Assembly: GCA_947446335.1 (NCBI GenBank)
Contig: CANFGA010000060.1
Span: forward strand, 1 to 10,835
From: Oxalobacteraceae bacterium
GTDB taxonomy: Bacteria; Pseudomonadota; Gammaproteobacteria; Burkholderiales; Burkholderiaceae_D
Direction of reading: 5' to 3'
DNA: 10,835 nt
Both the position numbers and the translations under genes were made by a program. The notes under the pieces are model-generated. The model did not search any database and had not been told where the DNA came from. It saw nothing but the letters and a program-made list of their open reading frames with translations. Positions within the stretch are counted from its first letter, which is position 1. Each line of letters begins with the position of its first letter. This document shows positions 6,936-10,835 of the stretch, in pieces.

Positions 6936-7441
6936 AATCCGCATTGAGATGCCGCGGCATCCCGTTTCCTTTTTAAAATTTGATTGACGCGCCGCCGCGT
7001 AATTCTCATTTCGGATGCAATTTGAGTCGCTGACTTGCCACTTGCGGCATCGGCAAGTGATATTAAATCAGAAATTCCAGCAGCAATGCGGATGCCATTT
7101 GTATTGGTAAAACATATTTCATTATTTTGGGTTGCAGTCCAATATTCCACATTATTTTTGAAGGCGACTCCTGCCTCGGAATCGTCATCAATTGTGGATG
7201 CGCGGCAACATATATCGCTGGCATTTGCGACAAGGCGTGCGTGCAGAATACCGAAGAAGAACGCTTCGGCGCGCCCCTTCATGCTATCAAATTCATCAAG
7301 TCGCTCTGAGATGAGAATGAAAAGCGTACTCTTTATTTCGTCCACTTCAATTCTGAAAAAGCGGGCTTTTGACCTAATCTGGCCTAGATTTATTTCACAA
7401 AAATTTTGGAAAAAAACGTTAATTTCTGCAGGGGTATGCAT
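6926..7441 (-). CDS. small sigma-70-like protein (region 2-like and HTH region 4-like segments)
   Basis: The protein has 171 aa, with ATG at 7441 (MHTPAEINVFFQNF). Residues about 20-72 (QIRSKARFFRIEVDEI, then ERLDEFDSMKGRAEAFFFGIL and HARLVANA) follow the spacing of sigma-70 region 2: a helix with aromatic residues, an acidic D-x-x-Q-like segment, then FD-x-x-x-G and an F-rich helix. Residues 134-158 (SGKSATQIASEMRITRRRVNQILKRKR) are a helix-turn-helix like region 4 of ECF-type sigma factors. Residues 75-130 are a poorly conserved-looking linker. No transmembrane segment or signal peptide is seen. No Shine-Dalgarno sequence precedes the ATG, so the start is less sure. It forms an operon with the primase gene. 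A phage- or plasmid-type transcription factor, directing transcription of this locus, is the likeliest role. Confidence 0.6.
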   Translation of the reverse strand: MHTPAEINVFFQNFCEINLGQIRSKARFFRIEVDEIKSTLFILISERLDEFDSMKGRAEAFFFGILHARLVANASDICCRASTIDDDSEAGVAFKNNVEYWTATQNNEICFTNTNGIRIAAGISDLISLADAASGKSATQIASEMRITRRRVNQILKRKRDAAASQCGFDF

Positions 7442-7541
7442 GAGAAAATCAGTATTAATTCACGGGGTTATCGCATATTGAACCGGAGCGACAGACGGGC
7501 GTTGATCAATAGTGTTCCGATCATCTTGGTTTGGTGTGGCG

Positions 7542-7569
7542 AGAAATTAGGTGTGAAGGGCTAATTTCT
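7542..7569. promoter_or_regulatory. perfect 9-bp inverted repeat upstream of the sigma-like gene
   Basis: The arms AGAAATTAG and CTAATTTCT are separated by 10 bases. It lies about 100 bases upstream of the sigma-like ATG, a plausible place for an operator or a leader hairpin. No T-run follows on either strand, so it is not a standard terminator. Confidence 0.45.
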
Positions 7570-7613
7570 AGATTGACTTAAGATTGAATTGGGAATGCGA
7601 GCGGCAGGCGCAG

Positions 7614-7637
7614 AAAAAATACGCGCAGCGTTTTTTT
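7614..7637 (-). terminator. possible bidirectional terminator at the end of the array transcript
   Basis: On the + strand an A6 run is followed by TA, CGC, loop GCA, GCG and a T7 run. The A and T runs can extend the 3-bp GC core, and on either strand a T-run follows the stem. The core is short, so efficiency is doubtful. If active on the - strand it would end a transcript of the three repeat units before the sigma-like gene. Confidence 0.35.
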
Positions 7638-7774
7638 GAAGTGAAATTGGAGCGAATGTCCATTTTGGTAAATTTATAGAAAGTATAGCCACGGCTCCTC
7701 ATAAGAGACACTGATGGCCAACTTACTAAAAATTTAACGAATCTCGAAAGTATCGAGTTTCATTTTGGCGAATC

Positions 7775-7968
7775 GTAAGGGCTTCCTCACTTTTAGAGTG
7801 AGTGCCTTTTGCAAATTCATGCCGCGTAACGGCGAAGTGATATTTCACGTATATTTCTAGATCGCAAATGATGAATTTGCAATCAGTAGTTTTTCAGGAT
7901 AGGACTGGCAAACTGTTGGTTTTGTGGATTGAGGCGGACGCAGGGTGCGTCGCGTCGAAATGTGTGAT
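7775..7968 (-). ncRNA. array unit 1, predicted structured element
   Basis: Given in + strand letters: hairpin A is 7777-7808, basal AAGG(g)C with GCCTT and apical CTCACT with AGTGAG, loop TTTAG. Hairpin B is 7821-7833, GCCGC with ACGGC. GTGA (7837-7840) and TCAC (7845-7848) can add a small stem. Hairpin C is 7860-7884, GATCGCAAAT with ATTTGCAATC and loop GATGA. GACGCA and TGCGTC near the end form a further stem in this unit. C.A mismatches in B and C become U.G on the - strand. Whether it is transcribed is unknown. Confidence 0.5.
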
Positions 7969-8165
7969 GTAAGGGCTGCATCACTTTTGGAGTGAGCGCC
8001 TTAATTGAAAATTTATATCGCGTAGCGGCGAAGTGATATTTTCACTGATATTTATAAATTGCAAATGTTGAATTTACAATCGGTAGTTTTTCAGGATAGG
8101 ACTGTCAAACTGTTAGTTTTGTGGATTGAGGCGTTCGCAGGGTGCTTCGCATCGAAATGTGCTAC
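7969..8165 (-). ncRNA. array unit 2, predicted structured element
   Basis: Given in + strand letters: hairpin A is 7971-8002, basal AAGG(g)C with GCCTT and apical TCACT with AGTGA, loop TTTGG. Hairpin B is 8017-8029, ATCGC with GCGGC, the weakest copy, with one mismatch remaining on either strand. AGTGA and TCACT form a small stem after it. Hairpin C is 8057-8081, AATTGCAAAT with ATTTACAATC and loop GTTGA. Its two A.C or C.A mismatches become G.U pairs on the - strand, giving ten pairs. Overall it resembles unit 1 most closely. Confidence 0.5.
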
Positions 8166-8355
8166 GTAAGAGCTGCCTCGCTTGTGCAGCGAGTGTCTTT
8201 TGGAAATTCATGCCGCTTAGCGACAAATTCATATTGCCACAGATATTTCTGGATTGCAAATGATAAATTTGCAATCGGCGGTTTTCCAGGATGGTGCCAG
8301 TAAATTGTTGGTTTCGTGGATTGAGGCGGTCGCAGTGTGAATGGCGTCGAAATGT
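8166..8355 (-). ncRNA. array unit 3, predicted structured element
   Basis: Given in + strand letters: hairpin A is 8168-8199, basal AAGA(g)C with GTCTT and apical CTCGCT with AGCGAG, loop TGTGC. Both stems differ from unit 1 by compensatory changes. Hairpin B is 8212-8224, GCCGC with GCGAC. Hairpin C is 8252-8276, a perfect 10-bp stem GATTGCAAAT with ATTTGCAATC, loop GATAA. This unit is the most diverged outside the stems, and the small stem after hairpin B is lost. The sequence after it (GTACGGCTGCC at 8354) faintly recalls a unit start and may be the stump of a fourth copy. Confidence 0.5.
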
Positions 8356-8469
8356 ACGGCTGCCGTTCGGTCGCGGTTCTGGTCTCATGGGCAAGGCGGC
8401 ACGCATTGCAACCAGGTGCGCTTGATGCAAAAACATGATCAGGTTTTCTTGTGGTGCGACCGCCCTGGA

Positions 8470-8604
8470 TTATTTCGGAAAATCGGCACACAAATGTTTT
8501 GTGAATGCTTGCGTGTCGGCATGGGCTGCGCCTGCTTGCTGCAATTTTGCTGCAATCGCTGCAGCGCGCTGCTGCAATTTTGCTGCAACTCCAGCCATTT
8601 TCAT
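8470..8604 (-). CDS. possible small Ala/Gln-rich protein, 44 aa
   Basis: A - strand ORF from ATG at 8604 to TAA at 8470-8472, below usual annotation length. The product begins MKMAGVAAKLQQRAAAIAA, contains AAKLQQ twice 12 residues apart, and ends TKHLCADFPK. The first 30 residues would form an amphipathic helix. AGGCGA lies 7 bases before the ATG; a second ATG at 8598 is possible. I do not recognise the family. The base composition is closer to the GC-rich flank than to the AT-rich operon, so it may belong to the chromosome rather than the insert. It could also be a by-product of the 18-bp DNA repeat that encodes the two AAKLQQ motifs. Confidence 0.35.
   Translation of the reverse strand: MKMAGVAAKLQQRAAAIAAKLQQAGAAHADTQAFTKHLCADFPK
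8538..8588. repeat. two perfect 18-bp direct repeats
   Basis: GCTGCAATTTTGCTGCAA occurs at 8538-8555 and at 8571-8588, 33 bp apart, with a GCTGCAGCGCGCTG stretch between them. Each copy itself contains two GCTGCAA words. On the - strand the copies encode the repeated AAKLQQ of the small ORF. Expansion by slippage is likely. Confidence 0.7.
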
Positions 8605-8645
8605 ATACAAATCGCCTAAAATAAGCCTAGAATAGAAACACAAAC

Positions 8646-8670
8646 GGCCTAGCTCGAAGTGAGCTAAGCC
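8646..8670 (-). terminator. terminator of the tRNA-Met transcript
   Basis: On the - strand GGCTTAGCTC and GAGCTAGGCC pair along all ten positions, with one U.G pair, around the loop ACTTC. They are followed by GTTTGTGTTTCT. It begins 22 bases after the tRNA CCA end. The T-tract is interrupted, but stem, position and polarity fit a Rho-independent terminator. Confidence 0.7.
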
Positions 8671-8692
8671 ATTGATTGTGTGGACTATTCTT

Positions 8693-8769
8693 TGGTGGTG
8701 ATAGGTGGACTTGAACCACCGACCCCAGCATTATGAATGCTGTGCTCTAACCAACTGAGCTATATCACC
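8693..8769 (-). tRNA. elongator tRNA-Met, anticodon CAT
   Basis: The gene is 77 bases including an encoded CCA (8693-8695). On the - strand the acceptor arms are GGTGATA and TATCACC, the D arm is GCTC with loop AGTTGGTTA and GAGC, and the anticodon arm is CAGCA-TTCATAA-TGCTG with CAT at 8733-8735. The variable loop is GGGTC, and the T arm is GGTGG-TTCAAGT-CCACC. A normal G1-C72 pair and the absence of three G-C pairs in the anticodon stem argue against initiator tRNA. A tRNA-Ile2 (CAT read as lysidine) is possible but less like this sequence. It is preceded by a good promoter and lies 87 bases after the miaA stop. The accessory stretch starts on its 3' side. Confidence 0.95.
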
Positions 8770-8781
8770 CGACAGGCCCGC

Positions 8782-8810
8782 ATTATGGGAGATCCGGTTT
8801 TCATTGTCAA
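8782..8810 (-). promoter_or_regulatory. sigma-70 promoter of the tRNA-Met gene
   Basis: On the - strand TTGACA (8805-8810) and CATAAT (8782-8787) are separated by exactly 17 bases. The -35 box is perfect and the -10 box matches at 5 of 6. The GC-rich discriminator GCGGGCC follows, as is usual for stable-RNA promoters under stringent control. The tRNA 5' end is 12 bases after the -10 box. Confidence 0.85.
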
Positions 8811-8813
8811 GGC

Positions 8814-8861
8814 GGTGATGAGAAATTATTTCTTGTGCGCCTTTTCGATCGTCTCATCACC
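8814..8861. repeat. 9-bp inverted repeat around the end of miaA
   Basis: GGTGATGAG (8814-8822) and CTCATCACC (8853-8861) are perfect arms with a 30-base loop. The right arm includes the miaA stop codon and the left arm lies just upstream of the tRNA -35 box. No T-run follows on the - strand, so it may stabilise or process the miaA mRNA end rather than terminate it. Confidence 0.45.
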
Positions 8862-9810
8862 GGGCCGCAAGCTGCTCCAGTATCCGCGCAGCCGGATCTT
8901 TTTCCAGGCAATCGATGACAGTGCGTTGCGGCATCGAGCGCAGCCAGGTCAGTTGGCGCTTGGCCAGTTGGCGGGTGGCGATGATGCCGGTTTCGCGCAG
9001 CGCCGCATGGTCGATCTCGCCGTCCAGGTATTGCCAGGCCTGGCGGTAGCCGACGCAGCGCATCGATGGCAAGCCGGGGTGCAGATCGCCGCGCGCGCGC
9101 AGCGCCTCGACTTCGTCGATCAGGGCGCCGCTGTCGTTGTCACCCGCAAGCATCGCGTCGAAACGGGTGGCGATGCGCTGATGCAGCACCGCGCGTTCGC
9201 TCGGTTCCAGTGCGAACGACAGCAATTCGAACGGCAATACCGTTTTTTCGCGCAGCGCCAGCAAGGCCGACATCGGCTTGCCGCTGATAGCGATGATTTC
9301 CAGCGCGCGCCCGATGCGCTGCGCATCGTTGGGCGATAGTCTGGCCCCGCTGGCCGGGTCCAGGCTGTGCAGGCGCGCGTGCAGCGCCGGCCAGCCCAGA
9401 CGCGCGGCATCCAGTTCCAGTTCGGCGCGGATTGCCGGGTTGGCCGCCGGCAGTTCGTCCAGGCCATCGGACAAACCCTTGAAATACAGCATCGTGCCGC
9501 CGACCAGCAGCGGCAGTTTGCCGCGGCTGTGGATCTGGGCCACCAGTTCGAGCGCGTTGGTGCAGAACTGGGCCACCGAGTACGAGTCGAGCGGGTCGAT
9601 GATGTCGATCAGGTGGTGCGGCACGCTGGCGCGCTCCTGCGCCGTCGGCTTGGCGGTGCCGATGTCCATCTCGCGGTAAACCAGCGCCGAATCGACCGAG
9701 ATGATTTCGCATGGAATTTCGCGCGCAATCGCGAGCGCGGCGGCAGTCTTGCCGGACGCGGTCGGGCCCATGATCGCGAGCGCCAGGTTGGAGTAAGGGA
9801 AATCCATCAT
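8857..9810 (-). CDS. miaA: tRNA dimethylallyltransferase (A37 isopentenylation)
   Basis: The protein has 317 aa from the ATG at 9810 (MMDFPYSNLALAIMG), the usual family length of about 316. A longer frame upstream runs back through mutL and is not used. The P-loop is GPTASGKT at 15-22, followed by SVDSALVYREMDIGTAKP (39-56) and LLVGGTMLYFKGL (101-113), all diagnostic of MiaA. The enzyme adds a dimethylallyl group from DMAPP to the N6 of A37 in tRNAs that read codons starting with U. The start overlaps the mutL stop by 4 bases (ATGA), so the two genes are translationally coupled, as in many proteobacteria. A second ATG directly follows the first and could be the real start. Confidence 0.97.
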   Translation of the reverse strand: MMDFPYSNLALAIMGPTASGKTAAALAIAREIPCEIISVDSALVYREMDIGTAKPTAQERASVPHHLIDIIDPLDSYSVAQFCTNALELVAQIHSRGKLPLLVGGTMLYFKGLSDGLDELPAANPAIRAELELDAARLGWPALHARLHSLDPASGARLSPNDAQRIGRALEIIAISGKPMSALLALREKTVLPFELLSFALEPSERAVLHQRIATRFDAMLAGDNDSGALIDEVEALRARGDLHPGLPSMRCVGYRQAWQYLDGEIDHAALRETGIIATRQLAKRQLTWLRSMPQRTVIDCLEKDPAARILEQLAAR

Positions 9811-10835
9811 TGGCCGCGCAAAAACAGTTTGTCGAGCGTGACTATGTCGACCTGGACCCAGGTCGGCCGGCCATGATTGCATTGGTCGGCGCGTTCGGTG
9901 CCTTCCATCTGGCGCAGCAGCGCATTCATTTCCAGCGTCGACAGGATGCGGTTGGCGCGCACGGCGGTGTGGCAAGCCAGCGTGCCCAGCAGCTCGTTCT
10001 GGCGCTCGATCAGCACGCGCGAGCCGCCGAATTCGCGCACGTCGCGCAGCACGTCGCGCGCCAGCGTCTGGGCATCGGCGTTTTTCAGCAGCGTCGGCAC
10101 CGAACGCACCGCCAGCGTGGTCGGCGACAGGGCCGCGATATCGAAGCCCAGCGCAATCAAGGTGTCCTGGTTTTCCTGTAACGTGGACACTTCGACGGTG
10201 TCGGCATGGAAGGTGACCGGAATCAACAGCGTTTGCACTTGCATCGCCTGGCCCGATACCTGATTTTCCAGCGCCGTCTTCAATTGTTCGTACAGGATGC
10301 GTTCGTGCGCCGCATGCATGTCGACCAGCACCAGGCCCTTGGCGTTTTGCGCCAGGATATAGATGCCGTGCAGTTGCGCCAGCGCGAAGCCGAGCGGATA
10401 TTCCTGCTGCGCCATGGCCGCCGGGGAAGCGCTGTAAGGCGTTTGCTGGGTTGACGGCGCTGTGTCGGTCCTGAACAGGGCGCCGTAGCTGGCGCTGCTC
10501 TGGGCCACCCCTGGCGGCCCCTGGCGGCCTGGGCCAAAAGGGTAGGGCGTCGCTGCGGGGGCGAACTGGGCGCCGAACGAGCTCTGGGTCTGTTCGCGGC
10601 CCCAGGTGGCTTGCGCGTTGCTTGTTGTACTTTCGATCGCGCTGCCGAGGGCGCCGGCGATTCCCGCAGCCGCTTGCGGTGCCGGCGCGCTGCCGAATGC
10701 CGTGGCCGAGGTCTGGGCCAGTGCGCGCTGCACTGCGTGAAAGACGAATTGATGCACCGCGCGGCTGTCCCGAAAGCGCACTTCGATCTTGGATGGATGC
10801 ACGTTGACATCAACTTGCGCCGGGTCGAGTTCCAG
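9807..10835 (-). CDS. mutL: DNA mismatch repair protein MutL, C-terminal part (runs off the right edge)
   Basis: 342 codons are in the window. The frame is open to the edge and enters with LELDPAQVDVNVHPSKIEVR, the end of the N-terminal ATPase domain (the VHPxKxEVRF motif). Then comes a low-complexity linker rich in Ala, Gln, Pro and Ser (about residues 35-145), then the C-terminal dimerisation domain starting PLGFALAQLHGIYIL. DMHAAHERILYE (10287-10322) fits the DQHA(X)2E(X)4E metal-binding endonuclease motif with Met for Gln, as in Neisseria MutL. LACHTAVRAN and QCNHGRPTW are the further conserved motifs of nicking MutL proteins. This MutL therefore probably nicks DNA itself, in a MutH-independent repair system. 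It is followed by miaA with a 4-base overlap. Confidence 0.96.
   Translation of the reverse strand: MELDPAQVDVNVHPSKIEVRFRDSRAVHQFVFHAVQRALAQTSATAFGSAPAPQAAAGIAGALGSAIESTTSNAQATWGREQTQSSFGAQFAPAATPYPFGPGRQGPPGVAQSSASYGALFRTDTAPSTQQTPYSASPAAMAQQEYPLGFALAQLHGIYILAQNAKGLVLVDMHAAHERILYEQLKTALENQVSGQAMQVQTLLIPVTFHADTVEVSTLQENQDTLIALGFDIAALSPTTLAVRSVPTLLKNADAQTLARDVLRDVREFGGSRVLIERQNELLGTLACHTAVRANRILSTLEMNALLRQMEGTERADQCNHGRPTWVQVDIVTLDKLFLRGQ

Larger units (their letters stand above)
7442..7774. other. non-coding leader between the sigma-like gene and the tandem array
   Basis: No credible ORF lies here. It holds three inverted repeats. AGAAATTAG (7542-7550) and CTAATTTCT (7561-7569) are perfect 9-bp arms around a 10-base loop. 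CTCGA (7743-7747) and TCGAG (7753-7757) form a 5-bp hairpin next to the first array unit. A short GC hairpin between an A-run and a T-run is at 7614-7637. Promoters for the leftward operon are expected in this stretch, but I cannot place a convincing -35/-10 pair. Confidence 0.45.
7775..8355 (-). repeat. array of three tandem ~194-bp non-coding units with conserved hairpins
   Basis: Three direct repeats lie head to tail: 7775-7968 (194 bp), 7969-8165 (197 bp) and 8166-8355 (about 190 bp). Each begins GTAAGRGCT and ends with CGAAATGT plus a few bases. All share the core TGGATTGAGGCG, and units 1 and 2 share TTTTTCAGGATAGGACTG; unit 3 is more diverged. Each unit carries three inverted repeats: hairpin A at the start, a small hairpin B, and hairpin C with a 5-base loop. 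Base changes between units largely keep pairing. Unit lengths of 194 and 197 are not multiples of three and there is no shared reading frame, so the units are not protein repeats. Strand is set to minus because mismatches on the + strand become G.U pairs on the - strand. Function unknown; a structured RNA or replication/priming hairpins are the main options. Confidence 0.85.

Noticed and set aside
7035..7481. A 148-codon ORF on the + strand opposite the sigma-like gene
   Set aside because: It has no recognisable motif, while the - strand frame has region-2-like and helix-turn-helix segments and forms an operon with the primase.
7811..7880. Long-range pairing GCAAATTCAT with ATGAATTTGC in unit 1
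   Set aside because: It is a perfect 10-bp match in unit 1 but is not kept in units 2 and 3, unlike the local hairpin C.
7775..8355. CRISPR or TIGR-like guide array
   Set aside because: The units are about 194 bp and similar along nearly all their length. There are no short identical repeats separated by unique spacers and no cas genes.
5642..8355. Retron
   Set aside because: Neither gene has a reverse transcriptase motif; the polymerase-like gene has AEP primase motifs.
7775..8491. Protein-coding repeats (the 107- and 109-codon ORFs on the - strand and frames on the + strand)
   Set aside because: Unit lengths are not multiples of three and the frames differ between units, while conservation follows hairpins instead of codons.
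5180..8769. Integrated element with att sites at tRNA-Met
   Set aside because: I searched by eye for a copy of the tRNA 3' end near 5180-5640 and found none, and no integrase gene is present. Only the position is suggestive.

Overview
The window looks like chromosome of a betaproteobacterium, most likely Oxalobacteraceae (Herbaspirillum, Janthinobacterium, Collimonas or Herminiimonas type). I infer this from the beta-type MutL carrying an endonuclease motif, the mutL-miaA order, the pca gene layout and the GC-rich coding style. No database search was possible.

Left part (1-5179): the protocatechuate branch of the beta-ketoadipate pathway. A leftward operon reads pcaH-pcaG (protocatechuate 3,4-dioxygenase beta and alpha), pcaB (carboxymuconate cycloisomerase), a fused pcaC-pcaD (decarboxylase plus enol-lactone hydrolase) and the start of pcaI (3-oxoadipate CoA-transferase), which runs off the left edge. 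An IclR-family activator of the PcaR/PcaU/PobR type is divergent from pcaH. The shared intergenic region holds a near-perfect inverted repeat resembling a PcaR operator. Together these genes turn protocatechuate into 3-oxoadipate and begin its activation to the CoA thioester.

Middle part (about 5200-8600): an AT-rich accessory insert with base use unlike both flanks. It starts with a remnant of an IS3-type transposase, then an AT-rich palindromic stretch. A leftward two-gene operon follows: a small sigma-70-like protein of 171 aa, then 12 bases later a 423-aa archaeo-eukaryotic-primase (AEP) protein with a PriCT-like region and a C-terminal helix-turn-helix. Upstream of the operon are three tandem non-coding units of about 194 bp (7775-8355). 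Each folds into conserved hairpins that show compensatory changes between copies. Several mismatches on the + strand become G.U pairs on the - strand, which suggests a structured RNA (or single-stranded DNA) of the same polarity as the operon. I see no integrase, helicase, reverse transcriptase or nuclease. The array plus sigma-like protein plus primase is the best candidate here for an undescribed system. A possible 44-aa Ala-rich ORF with an internal repeat lies between the array and the tRNA.

Right part (8640-10835): leftward housekeeping genes. These are the C-terminal half of mutL, miaA (4-base overlap with mutL), and an elongator tRNA-Met gene with its own sigma-70 promoter and a terminator hairpin. 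The accessory insert begins just past the 3' end of the tRNA, a common position for islands, although I found no duplicated attachment site.
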